Origin: Azospirillum cavernae
GTDB taxonomy: Bacteria; Pseudomonadota; Alphaproteobacteria; Azospirillales; Azospirillaceae
Reading direction: 5' to 3'
NCBI RefSeq assembly: GCF_003590795.1
Contig: NZ_QYUL01000005.1
Location: 1-64,000, forward strand
DNA: 64,000 bases
In this document: positions 1-8,021 of the stretch, piece after piece
Position numbering within the stretch: the stretch's first letter is position 1
Layout: each line of letters begins with the position of its first letter
Program-made: the position numbers and the translations under genes
The notes under the pieces: generated by a model
Databases searched by the model: none
The model's input: only the letters and a program-made list of their open reading frames with translations
What the model was told of the DNA's origin: nothing

Positions 1-1
1 C

Positions 2-910
2 ATGGACCAGGATCCGATCATCGACCCCTTCCACGCGGGGGAACGGGAAGCCCAGGCCCGGGCCGGGTTCCGCGTCCCGTCTGCCCCGATCCGCGACGCG
101 CTGACCGCGCAGCACCGCGATTTCTACCCCTTGCTGCCCGCCCTGCTGGTCGCCACACCCGACGCGGCGGGGGCGCCAAGCGCCGGGATGCTGACCGGGA
201 CGCCGGGCTTCGTCTCCTCCCCGGATCCGCGCCTGCTGCGGGTCCGGCCCAACCACGCGGCGTGGGACGTCGAACTCCGGCCCGGCGCGCCGATCGGAAT
301 CCTCGGCATTGATTTGACGACCCGACGGCGCAACCGGGCCAGCGGTCTGGCCGTCGCCGTCGCGGGCCACGGCTTCGACCTCGCCATCGAACAGAGCTTC
401 GGCAATTGCCCGCAATACATCCAGGGGCGGCTGGTGGAAACGGACGACGCCACCACCGCCACCGCCCGCACCGCGTTGAGCGGACTGGACGACGACGCCC
501 GCCGGATGATCGCCGGGGCCGACACCGTCTTCGTCGCGTCCTCCTCGGAAGCCGGGCCGGACGGCGCCCCCGACGTCTCGCACCGGGGAGGGCCGACGGG
601 CTTTGTCCGCATTGAGAGCGACCGACTGCGGATTCCCGATTATTCCGGCAACCGCTATTTCAACACGCTGGGGAATTTCCTGCTCAACCCGCAGGCTGGG
701 CTGCTGTTCCTCGACTTCACGACCGGCGACGCGCTGCATCTGACGGGAACGGTCAGCGTCGATTGGGAGGCGCCCGGCGATCTGCCCGGCGCGCAACGGT
801 CCTGGACCCTGCGGGTCGAGCGGGGATGGCGGCAACCCGCCGCCATCCCCCTGCGCTGGAGCTTTCGCGACCTGTCCCCGGCGACCCAACGGATCGCCGG
901 GATGGGCTGA
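2..910 (+). CDS. PPOX-family FMN-binding protein (pyridoxamine 5'-phosphate oxidase-like)
   Basis: A 302-residue protein of the split-barrel flavin-binding (PPOX-like) superfamily. The C-terminal half carries the pattern usual in these proteins: VFVASSS, then DVSHRGGPTGFVR (about residues 190-205), then SGNRYFNTLGNFLLNPQAGL and FLDFTTGDALHLTG. The N-terminal half has a second barrel-like stretch starting near HRDFYPLLPALLVAT. Members of this group bind FMN or F420-like cofactors, and the substrate cannot be read from sequence. The ATG lies at base 2, so the upstream context is missing and a longer N-terminus cannot be excluded. The gene converges on the binding protein that follows, with only four bases between stop codons. 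Family call firm, function unknown. Confidence 0.85.
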   Translation: MDQDPIIDPFHAGEREAQARAGFRVPSAPIRDALTAQHRDFYPLLPALLVATPDAAGAPSAGMLTGTPGFVSSPDPRLLRVRPNHAAWDVELRPGAPIGILGIDLTTRRRNRASGLAVAVAGHGFDLAIEQSFGNCPQYIQGRLVETDDATTATARTALSGLDDDARRMIAGADTVFVASSSEAGPDGAPDVSHRGGPTGFVRIESDRLRIPDYSGNRYFNTLGNFLLNPQAGLLFLDFTTGDALHLTGTVSVDWEAPGDLPGAQRSWTLRVERGWRQPAAIPLRWSFRDLSPATQRIAGMG

Positions 911-914
911 CCGC

Positions 915-1694
915 TCACTGCATCGCGCCGTCCAGCTTGGCCTTCCACAGGCCGTTGGCGAGCGCCCCGGTCATCCATTGATCGACCGCCTGCTTCAACG
1001 CCGGATCCTTGCGCAGCAGATAGGCGTTCTCGAAATGGGTGAAGGGAGCGGCCACCGGCACCGCGCACAGGACGCCGCCGCTCAGCTTGGCCTGCAAATC
1101 GGCCTCGATGCCGTCCGTCACCATCACGTCGGCCTTGTCGGCGGCGATCTGGCCGAAGATCGTCTTGTTGTCCGGCCACACCTCGATCGGGGCCTTGGTG
1201 AAGGCTTGCCGGGCGAATTTCTCGTTGGTGCCGCCGGGGTTGACGACGACGCGGGTGGTCGGCTGGTCGATGGCCTCCACCGTGGTGAATTTCGCCTTGT
1301 CGGTGCAGCGCGCAATGGGACGCTTGCCGTCGCTGACGTTGGGAACCGAGAAATCGCCCGCCGCCGCCCGGTCGGCGTTGACCGTGATGCCGCCCAGCGC
1401 GACGTCGAACTTCTCGGCCTTGAAATCCTCCAGCAGAGTCTTCCAGGTCGTCGGCACGAACTCGGCCTTCACGCCAAGCGCCGTCGCCAGTTCCTTGGCC
1501 ATCTCAATGTCGGCGCCGACCAGCGCGCCGTCGGCCCCCTTGTAGCTGAAGGGCTTGTAATCGCCGGTGGTGCCGACCCGCAGAACGCCGGTTTGCTTGA
1601 TCGTCTGCAAGGCGCCGTCGGCGGCCTGCGCGTGGAAGGGAACAGCGGCCATGGTGGCGACGCTCACCAACAGCCCGGCCAGAAACAATCTCAT
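915..1694 (-). CDS. pheC: periplasmic cyclohexadienyl dehydratase-like / amino-acid-type solute-binding protein
   Basis: A 259-residue protein with a signal peptide (MRLFLAGLLVSVATMAAVP, cleavage near AQA-AD) and an SBP_bac_3 fold. It carries the stretches I associate with periplasmic PheC (cyclohexadienyl/arogenate dehydratase) rather than with a plain amino-acid binder: TTGDYKPFSY, NPGGTNEKFARQAF, WPDNKTIFGQIAADKADVM and VTDGIEA. The acidic residue of the TDxIEA motif, which matters for dehydratase chemistry, is kept. PheC converts prephenate or arogenate to phenylpyruvate or phenylalanine in the periplasm. No permease or ATPase gene for it is adjacent, which favours an enzyme. The start at 1694 is chosen because the signal peptide begins there; an in-frame upstream extension to 1751 lacks signal-peptide character. 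The alternative is an orphan polar amino-acid binding protein. Confidence 0.7.
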   Translation of the reverse strand: MRLFLAGLLVSVATMAAVPFHAQAADGALQTIKQTGVLRVGTTGDYKPFSYKGADGALVGADIEMAKELATALGVKAEFVPTTWKTLLEDFKAEKFDVALGGITVNADRAAAGDFSVPNVSDGKRPIARCTDKAKFTTVEAIDQPTTRVVVNPGGTNEKFARQAFTKAPIEVWPDNKTIFGQIAADKADVMVTDGIEADLQAKLSGGVLCAVPVAAPFTHFENAYLLRKDPALKQAVDQWMTGALANGLWKAKLDGAMQ

Positions 1695-1848
1695 CGTGAA
1701 ATCCCCGCATCGTTTGTGACGGGCCGGATTGCTTCCGGCCCTTGGCTGCACGCTTCGGCGTCGAGTCCGGCGTCGTTCCGCCGGAAACGCCGCCGACAGT
1801 ATGCCTCAGCCAACGCGCAAGGAATCGTTCAAAACCATCCCCATGGGT

Positions 1849-1882
1849 GAAAAACGCGGCGGTTCGTTGCGCAAACCGCCCG
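1849..1882 (-). terminator. intrinsic terminator of the urt operon
   Basis: On the minus strand, about 30 bases after the urtE stop, a GGCGGTT stem (positions 1880-1874) pairs with AACCGCC (1864-1858). It is followed by GCG and a run of T (1854-1849). It is placed correctly to end urtABCDE transcription before the pheC-like gene. Confidence 0.6.
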
Positions 1883-1910
1883 TCGCGCAGAAAAATCCTG
1901 CGCCCGCCGC

Positions 1911-2606
1911 TCACACCGTCAGGAATTTGCGGACGTCTTCGTCGTTCAGCGCCATCCGGCTGCCCGCCAGCACCACCTCGCCCCGCTCCATCACCGTCCA
2001 ATCGTCGGCCAGATCGCGGGCGAAGTCGAAATACTGCTCGACCAGCAAAATCGCCATGTCGCCCTTGTCGCGCAGGTAGGAAATCGCCCGACCGATGTCC
2101 TTGATGATGGAGGGCTGAATGCCTTCCGTCGGCTCGTCCAGCACCAGCAGGCGCGGGCGCGTCACCAGGGCGCGGCCAATCGCCAACTGCTGCTGCTGCC
2201 CGCCCGACAGATCGCCGCCGCGCCGCTCCAGCATCGAATCGAGCACCGGAAACAGCTCGAACACCTCGTCGGGGATGGAGCGTTTGCCGCGCGGCAAGGG
2301 GGCGTAGCCGGTCAGCAGATTTTCCCGCACCGTCAGCAACGGGAAAATTTCGCGCCCCTGCGGGACATAGGCGATGCCGCGCCGCGCCCGGTCGGCGGCG
2401 GCGAGCTTGGTGACGTCGGCCCCGTCCCAATGGACCGTCCCGCCGCTGATCGGCTTCAGCCCGACGATGGCGCGCAGCAGGCTGGATTTCCCCACCCCGT
2501 TGCGTCCGACCAGACAGGTGACTTTGCCGACCTCCGCCGTCATGGAGACGCCGCGCAGCGCCTGGGCCGCGCCGTAATGAAGATCGACCGAACGAACGTC
2601 CAGCAT
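1911..2606 (-). CDS. urtE: urea ABC transporter ATP-binding protein UrtE
   Basis: A 231-residue ABC ATPase of the branched-chain/urea (HAAT) class, the LivF-like partner of the urea importer. Visible motifs are Walker A GRNGVGKSS (about residue 35), the signature LSGGQQQQLAIGRAL, Walker B LLVLDEPTEGIQP and a switch His region (LLVEQYFDFA). The EGIQPSII stretch after Walker B is typical of UrtE. It is the last gene of urtABCDE, 14 bases after urtD. The start at 2606 fits LivF-family length; the open frame continues upstream into urtD without ATPase similarity. With UrtD it powers urea uptake at the inner membrane. Confidence 0.95.
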   Translation of the reverse strand: MLDVRSVDLHYGAAQALRGVSMTAEVGKVTCLVGRNGVGKSSLLRAIVGLKPISGGTVHWDGADVTKLAAADRARRGIAYVPQGREIFPLLTVRENLLTGYAPLPRGKRSIPDEVFELFPVLDSMLERRGGDLSGGQQQQLAIGRALVTRPRLLVLDEPTEGIQPSIIKDIGRAISYLRDKGDMAILLVEQYFDFARDLADDWTVMERGEVVLAGSRMALNDEDVRKFLTV

Positions 2607-2620
2607 GTGCGTTTCCTTCC

Positions 2621-3367
2621 TCACCGGCCCAGATACACGTCGATGACCTGCTGGTTGGCGCTGACCGAATCCAACGATCCTTCGGCCAACACCGACCCTT
2701 CGGCCAGCACCGTCACCTTGACCCCCAGCGCCCGGACAAAACTCATGTCGTGCTCGACCACGATCACCGAATGCTTGCCCGCGATGTCGCAGAGCAGGCG
2801 GGCGGTCTGTTCGGTTTCCGCGTCGGTCATGCCCGCCACCGGCTCGTCCACCAGCAGCAGCTTCGGGTCCTGGGCCAGCAGCATGCCAATCTCCAGCCAC
2901 TGCTTTTCCCCATGGGACAAACTGCCCGCCAAACGGTCGCGCTTGGGCGACAGGCGGGTGATGTCGAGGATGTCCTCAATCCGCGCCCGGTCCTCGCGGC
3001 TGATGGCGTAGGTCAGCGTCTTCAGCGGGCTGCGCGGGGCCTTCAGCGCCAGTTCCAGATTGTCCCACACGCTGTGCGGCTCGAACACCGTCGGGCGCTG
3101 GAACTTGCGGCCAATGCCGAGGTTGGCGATGGACGCCTCGCGCAGCTTGGTCAGGTCGGTTTCGCCTTCAAACAGAATGGTTCCGTGATCGGGCCGGGTC
3201 TTGCCGGTGATGACGTCCATCATCGTCGTCTTGCCCGCCCCGTTCGGCCCGATGATCGCCCGCATTTCGCCCGGCATCATCGTCAGCGACAGGTTGTTCA
3301 GCGCCCGAAACCCGTCGAAGCTGACCGACACGCCGTCGAGGTAGAGAAGAGTGTCTTCCGCGCTCAT
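2621..3367 (-). CDS. urtD: urea ABC transporter ATP-binding protein UrtD
   Basis: A 248-residue ABC ATPase, the LivG-like subunit of the urea importer. It has Walker A GPNGAGKTT (about residue 40), the LSHGEKQWLEIGMLL signature in which SHGEKQ replaces the classic SGGQ (usual for UrtD), Walker B LLLVDEPVAGM and the C-terminal tail NQQVIDVYLGR. It pairs with UrtE. It begins three bases after the urtC stop, so translation is probably coupled. Confidence 0.95.
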   Translation of the reverse strand: MSAEDTLLYLDGVSVSFDGFRALNNLSLTMMPGEMRAIIGPNGAGKTTMMDVITGKTRPDHGTILFEGETDLTKLREASIANLGIGRKFQRPTVFEPHSVWDNLELALKAPRSPLKTLTYAISREDRARIEDILDITRLSPKRDRLAGSLSHGEKQWLEIGMLLAQDPKLLLVDEPVAGMTDAETEQTARLLCDIAGKHSVIVVEHDMSFVRALGVKVTVLAEGSVLAEGSLDSVSANQQVIDVYLGR

Positions 3368-3370
3368 GGC

Positions 3371-4534
3371 TCACATCCCCTTCTGATCGGCGGTATTCCC
3401 GTTCGGCGCGTTTTTGCCCTTGGCGTTCGGTCCCTTGGCGTTCGGCAGACGGGCGGTCAGTTGCGCCCACAGCCCCAACAACCCCTTGGGCAGGAACAGC
3501 GTCACCAAAACGAACAGGCCGCCCAGCGCGAACAGCCAGAACTCGGGCAGCGCGCCGGTGAAATAGCTTTTGCCGAAATTGACCAGCACCGCGCCCAGGA
3601 TCGCGCCCGCCAGCGTGCCGCGCCCGCCGACGGCGACCCAGATCACCGCCTCGATGGAGCTGGCCGGGGCGAATTCCGACGGGTTGATGATGCCGACCTG
3701 CGGGACGTACAAGGCCCCCGCCACGCCCGCCATGCAGGCCGACAGCGTCCAGGCGAACAGCTTGTAGGATTCGGTGTTGTAGCCCAGGAAGCGAACGCGG
3801 CTTTCGGTATCACGAACCGCCACCAGCACCTTGCCGAGCTTCGACGCGATGATGCCCGACGCGATCATGTAGGACAAGGCCAACGCCGCGATGGTCGCCA
3901 GGAACAGGCCGACGCGGGTCCCCGGCGCTTGGATGTCGTACCCCAGGATTTCCTTGAAGTCGGTCAGGCCGTTGTTGCCGCCAAAGCCCATGTCGTTGCG
4001 GAAAAAGGCCAGCAGCAGGGCGAAGGTCAAGGCCTGGGTGATGATCGACAGATAAACGCCGGTGACGCGGCTGCGGAAGGCGAACCAGCCGAAGGCGAAG
4101 GCCAGCGCGCCGGGAACCACCAAAACCATGATCGCCGCGAACCAGAAATGATCGAAGCCCAGCCAGTACCAGGGCAACTCCTTCCAGTTCAGGAAGACCA
4201 TGAAGTCGGGCAGGATCGGGTTGCCATAGACGCCGCGCGGGCCGATCTGGCGCATCAGATACATGCCCATGGCGTAACCGCCCAGCGCGAAGAAGGCGGC
4301 GTGTCCCAAGGACAGGATGCCGACATAACCCCATACCAGATCCAGCGCCAGCGCCAGCAGCGCGAAGCACAGATATTTGCCGAGCAGCGAGACGGTGAAG
4401 ATCGACACATGCCAGGGCGAGCCTTCCGGCACGATCAGCGTCATCACCGGGACCAGCACCGCCAGCAAGGCCAGCACGGTCAGGACGAGTCCGGCCTTGC
4501 GGTCCAGCCCCATCAGGAAAAAGCGCGTCAGCAT
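3371..4534 (-). CDS. urtC: urea ABC transporter permease UrtC
   Basis: A 387-residue inner-membrane permease of the LivM class with about nine to ten hydrophobic segments. The HAAT permease motif GYVGILSLGHAAFFALGGYAMGMYL lies near residue 70, and the conserved cytoplasmic loop DTESRVRFLGYNTESYKLFAW contacts the ATPase. The C-terminus holds low-complexity repeats (PNAKGPNAKGKNAPNG), a recent-looking nine-base tandem duplication. It starts three bases after the urtB stop. Together with UrtB it forms the urea channel. Confidence 0.94.
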   Translation of the reverse strand: MLTRFFLMGLDRKAGLVLTVLALLAVLVPVMTLIVPEGSPWHVSIFTVSLLGKYLCFALLALALDLVWGYVGILSLGHAAFFALGGYAMGMYLMRQIGPRGVYGNPILPDFMVFLNWKELPWYWLGFDHFWFAAIMVLVVPGALAFAFGWFAFRSRVTGVYLSIITQALTFALLLAFFRNDMGFGGNNGLTDFKEILGYDIQAPGTRVGLFLATIAALALSYMIASGIIASKLGKVLVAVRDTESRVRFLGYNTESYKLFAWTLSACMAGVAGALYVPQVGIINPSEFAPASSIEAVIWVAVGGRGTLAGAILGAVLVNFGKSYFTGALPEFWLFALGGLFVLVTLFLPKGLLGLWAQLTARLPNAKGPNAKGKNAPNGNTADQKGM

Positions 4535-4537
4535 CGA

Positions 4538-6148
4538 TCAGGCCTCCACCGCCCGGCCCTTCAGCGCGAAGAGACCGCGCGGACGCCGCTGAATGAACAG
4601 GATGATGAAAATCAGAACCAGGATCTTGCCCAGCACCGCCCCGGCGTAAGGCTCCAGGAACTTGTTGAGCGACCCCAGCGCCAGGGCGCCGACCAGCGTG
4701 CCCCACAGATTGCCGACGCCGCCGAACACCACCACCATGAAGCTGTCGATGATGTAGCTCTGGCCCAGATTGGGGCTGACATTGTCGATCTGGCTCAGCG
4801 CCACCCCGGCCAGCCCGGCGATGCCGGAGCCAAGCCCGAAGGTCAGCGCGTCCACCCGCGCGGTGCGGATACCCATAGCGTTGGCCATCGGGCGGTTCTG
4901 CGTCACGGCGCGGATCGACAGGCCGAACCACGTCCGCTTCAGCGCGACCAGCAGGGCGGCGAAGACGGCGAAGGCGAAGACGACGATCCACAACCGGCCA
5001 TAGGTGATGGTCAGGCCGCCCAGCTCGAACGCGCCGGACATCCAGCTTGGCGCGCTGACCTCGCGGTTGGTCGGCCCGAAGAGGGAGCGCACCGCCTGTT
5101 GCAGGACCAGCGACAGGCCCCAGGTGGCCAGCAGGGTTTCCAGCGGACGGCCATAGAGCCAGCGGATCACGCTGCGCTCGATGATGACGCCAACGCCGCC
5201 GGACACCAGAAAGGCGGCGGGCAGCGCCAGCAGGACCGACAGATCGGTCAGACCGGGCGCGTAGGTCCGCAAGCCTTGCTGGACCAGAAAGGTGGTGTAG
5301 GCCCCGATCATCACCATTTCGCCATGCGCCATATTGATGACGCCCATCACGCCAAAGGTGACGGCCAGCCCAATCGCCGCCAGCAGCAGCACGGAGCCGA
5401 GCGACAGCCCGTACCAGAGATTTTGCAGCGCGCCCCAGAACATCAGCTTTTGTTCAACCGTGGCCACAGCGGCGGCGGCGGCGGTCTTGGCGGTGTCGGA
5501 CGCGCCCGAGGCGGCGATCATCGACAGCAGCGCCAGCGCGTCGCGGTCGCCGCGTCCGGCCAGCGTGGCGACGGCGGCCTGGGTGTCGGCGTCCGACGCC
5601 CCGGCGGTCAGGATCACGGCGGCGCGCGCCTGCTCCATCGCCCGGCGGATGCGCTCGTCCTTTTCCTTGGCCAGCGCGGTGTTGAGCGCGTCCAGCGCGT
5701 TGGCGTCGCGGCTCTTGAACACCGCGTCGGCGGCGGAGCGGCGAACGGCGGGATCGGGACTCATCAGGGTCAGCGCGCCCAGCGCGGCGCTGATGGCCCG
5801 GCGCATCGCGTTGTTGACCTTGATCCTGTCGATGGCGCCGGCGGCGGCCTCGCCCAGCGCCGCGCCGCTCAAGGGATCGGTCAGGGCGTAGCCCGCCCCG
5901 ACCTTGCGGGCGATGACGACCAAGCCATCGGCCTTGCGCACATAAAGATCGCCCGCCTGAAGCGCCTCGATCACCGGGACGGCGGCAGGGTCGCCCGCGT
6001 CGGACAGTTGGTTCAACGCCTTTTCGGTGCCGGAATAACCGCCGCTGCCCATCGTTTGGACCAGCGGACGGAGATCGGCGGCCAGCGCGGCGGATGTGGT
6101 GGCGATGGCCACACAAGCGGCCATGAGCCAGCGGAGAGCGCGTCGCAT
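4538..6148 (-). CDS. urtB: urea ABC transporter permease UrtB
   Basis: A 536-residue protein: signal peptide (residues 1-24), a periplasmic alpha-helical repeat-like region of about 200 residues, then a LivH-class permease domain from about residue 225 (AIGLAVTFGVMGVINMAHGEMVMIGAYT). The long N-terminal extension is normal for proteobacterial UrtB. The loop LSIRAVTQNRPMANAMGIRT is the expected ATPase coupling segment. The start at 6148 is chosen because the signal peptide (MRRALRWLMAACVAIATTSA) starts there; the longer frame to 6253 would translate part of the intergenic repeat. Confidence 0.94.
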   Translation of the reverse strand: MRRALRWLMAACVAIATTSAALAADLRPLVQTMGSGGYSGTEKALNQLSDAGDPAAVPVIEALQAGDLYVRKADGLVVIARKVGAGYALTDPLSGAALGEAAAGAIDRIKVNNAMRRAISAALGALTLMSPDPAVRRSAADAVFKSRDANALDALNTALAKEKDERIRRAMEQARAAVILTAGASDADTQAAVATLAGRGDRDALALLSMIAASGASDTAKTAAAAAVATVEQKLMFWGALQNLWYGLSLGSVLLLAAIGLAVTFGVMGVINMAHGEMVMIGAYTTFLVQQGLRTYAPGLTDLSVLLALPAAFLVSGGVGVIIERSVIRWLYGRPLETLLATWGLSLVLQQAVRSLFGPTNREVSAPSWMSGAFELGGLTITYGRLWIVVFAFAVFAALLVALKRTWFGLSIRAVTQNRPMANAMGIRTARVDALTFGLGSGIAGLAGVALSQIDNVSPNLGQSYIIDSFMVVVFGGVGNLWGTLVGALALGSLNKFLEPYAGAVLGKILVLIFIILFIQRRPRGLFALKGRAVEA

Positions 6149-6190
6149 CGCGGATCCTTCGTTGGGCGTGGGGAGTGTCGCAAACGGAGA

Positions 6191-6290
6191 AACGCTTGCC
6201 CCCTCCCCGGCCCTCCCCCGCTTGTGCGGGAGAGGGGGCCTGTTCCCCTCCACCGCGTCAGCGGGGGAGGGTTAGGGAGGGGGCAAGCGT
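6191..6290. repeat. intergenic palindromic repeat, copy 1 (urtA-urtB)
   Basis: A GC-rich composite inverted repeat whose ends match perfectly: ACGCTTGCCCCCTCCC at the left (from 6192) and GGGAGGGGGCAAGCGT at the right. Inner arms CCCTCCCCCGC / GCGGGAGAGGG form a second hairpin. Related copies lie at 47701-47807 and 49086-49203. Between urtA and urtB it could fold in the mRNA and protect or attenuate the transcript. Confidence 0.75.
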
Positions 6291-6327
6291 TGGAACACCT
6301 CAGATCAAATGGTCAGAACCGAACCGC

Positions 6328-7656
6328 TCAGGTCCCCTTGCCGCCGCACTTGCCGGTCTTGACGTTGAAGTTGCCGCAGGACAGGGGCTTGCGCCAATCG
6401 GAGATCAGGTCCTTGCTGTCCGGCAGGAAATCCGACCACTCGTCGCCGGGGACCAGGCCCGGGGTCTTGGAGACGGTCTCAAACTGGCCGTTCTCCTGCA
6501 CTTCGCCGATCAGGACCGGCTTGGTGATGTGGTGGTTCGGCAGCATCGCCGAATAGCCGCCGGTCAGGTTCGGAACCGCGACGCCGATCATGCTGTCGAT
6601 CACCGCGTCCGGGGCCACCGTGCCCGCCGCCTCGACCGCCTTCACCCACATGTTGAAGCCGATGTAGTGGGCTTCCATCGGGTCGTTGGTCACGCGCTTG
6701 TCGTTCTTGGTGAAGGCCTTCCAGCTCTTGATGAACTCGGCGTTGATCGGAGTGTCCACCGACTGGAAGTAGTTCCAGGCGGCCAGATGGCCCAGCAGCG
6801 GCTTGGTGTCGATGCCCGCCAGCTCTTCTTCGCCGACCGAGAAGGCGACGACCGGGATGTCCTGCGCCTTGACGCCCTGGTTGCCGAGTTCCTTGTAGAA
6901 GGGAACGTTGGCGTCGCCGTTGATGGTCGAGACGACGGCGGTCTTCTTGCCGGCCGAACCGAATTTCTTGATGTCGGCGACGATGGACTGCCAATCGGAA
7001 TGACCGAACGGCGTGTAGTTGATCTTGATGTCCTCGTCCTTGACGCCCTTGCCCTTCAGGTAGGCTTCCAGGATCTTGTTGGTCGTGCGCGGGTAGACAT
7101 AGTCGGTGCCGGCCAGCACCCAACGCTGGACCTTTTCCTTCGACATCAGGTAATCGACCGCCGGGATCGCCTGCTGGTTCGGGGCGGCGCCGGTGTAGAA
7201 CACGTTGCGCGAGGATTCCTCGCCCTCATACTGCACCGGGTAGAACAGCAGGCCGTTCAACTCTTCGAACACCGGCAGCACCGACTTGCGGCTGACCGAG
7301 GTCCAGCAGCCGAACACGGCGGCGACCTTGTCCTTGGTCAGCAGCTCGCGGGCCTTTTCGGCGAACAGCGGCCAGTTGGAGGCCGGATCGACCACCACGG
7401 CTTCCAGCTTCTTGCCGAGAACGCCGCCCTTCTTGTTCTGCTCGTCGATCAGCATCAGCATGACGTCTTTCAGCGTGGTCTCGCTGATCGCCATGGTGCC
7501 GGACAGGGAATGCAGAATGCCGACCTTGATGGTGTCGTCCGCCGCCTGGGCCGAACCCGCCAGCGCGCCCATCGCCAGACCGGCCAGCGTGCTGATCCCG
7601 AACGTCGCAACCCGTCCCGTCATTCCCCGCCCCATCGTCTGCTGAATCGTCCGCAT
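6328..7656 (-). CDS. urtA: urea ABC transporter substrate-binding protein UrtA
   Basis: A 442-residue periplasmic binding protein of the peripla_BP_5 class. An N-terminal export signal with a long positively charged n-region ends near GSAQA-ADD. UrtA-typical stretches are KVGILHSLSGTMAISE, FGCWTSVSRKSVLPVFE, YPVQYEGEESSRNVFYTGAAPNQQ and the C-terminal DEWSDFLP. It is the first gene of urtABCDE, with 179 bases and a palindromic repeat before urtB. No urease gene (ureABC) is in the window, so urea hydrolysis must be encoded elsewhere. Confidence 0.96.
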   Translation of the reverse strand: MRTIQQTMGRGMTGRVATFGISTLAGLAMGALAGSAQAADDTIKVGILHSLSGTMAISETTLKDVMLMLIDEQNKKGGVLGKKLEAVVVDPASNWPLFAEKARELLTKDKVAAVFGCWTSVSRKSVLPVFEELNGLLFYPVQYEGEESSRNVFYTGAAPNQQAIPAVDYLMSKEKVQRWVLAGTDYVYPRTTNKILEAYLKGKGVKDEDIKINYTPFGHSDWQSIVADIKKFGSAGKKTAVVSTINGDANVPFYKELGNQGVKAQDIPVVAFSVGEEELAGIDTKPLLGHLAAWNYFQSVDTPINAEFIKSWKAFTKNDKRVTNDPMEAHYIGFNMWVKAVEAAGTVAPDAVIDSMIGVAVPNLTGGYSAMLPNHHITKPVLIGEVQENGQFETVSKTPGLVPGDEWSDFLPDSKDLISDWRKPLSCGNFNVKTGKCGGKGT

Positions 7657-8021
7657 GAAGTTGTCCCCTTCTTCTGCCGCCCCGTTTGGCCCGGAGCCTC
7701 ACGAAATTGTCAAAACGGAGGCTATCGCGGGTGCGAAGAGACGTATCTACGTCAAATGCCCCATACGGGCGGCCCGGCGTGCCGACGGCGGGACGCGGGT
7801 TGGAAACGCGAAAGATTTTCCCGCCTCATGGAATAACAACGCGCGGCGAACGTCACCTTCTGGAAGCTGTTCTTTGATCGACCGTATGAACAGGGCGATG
7901 CTTGGCGCATCGGCTATCGACGCAGTGCAGCCGACACCAAATGTCACTTGCGCCGACGTGGGGCTTGACCGAACTATAGCCTGCTCATTGTTTCACCGTT
8001 CACGATCTGGTCTCCCGAACC
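7657..8021. other. divergent intergenic region between urtA and the L,D-transpeptidase gene
   Basis: 365 bases with no convincing gene. They must hold both divergent promoters. I see a perfect palindrome GACGTA-TC-TACGTC at 7740-7753 and an inverted repeat AGCCTC (7695-7700) / GAGGCT (7718-7723) upstream of urtA. I looked for a sigma-54 -24/-12 element for urtA and did not find one with correct GG/GC spacing. Confidence 0.5.
7740..7753. promoter_or_regulatory. candidate operator palindrome upstream of urtA
   Basis: Perfect inverted repeat GACGTA-TC-TACGTC, 84 bases upstream of the urtA start. Six-base arms with a two-base spacer suit a dimeric regulator. No regulator gene is adjacent, so the assignment is inference. 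Confidence 0.35.

Noticed and set aside
2750..6556. 1268-codon plus-strand open frame opposite urtB-urtD
   Set aside because: It is Gln/His/Arg-rich, lacks any fold, and lies entirely opposite well-supported urt genes; long antisense frames are common in GC-rich DNA.
7657..7760. Sigma-54 promoter for urtA
   Set aside because: No GG-N10-GC element with correct flanking bases was found on the minus strand.
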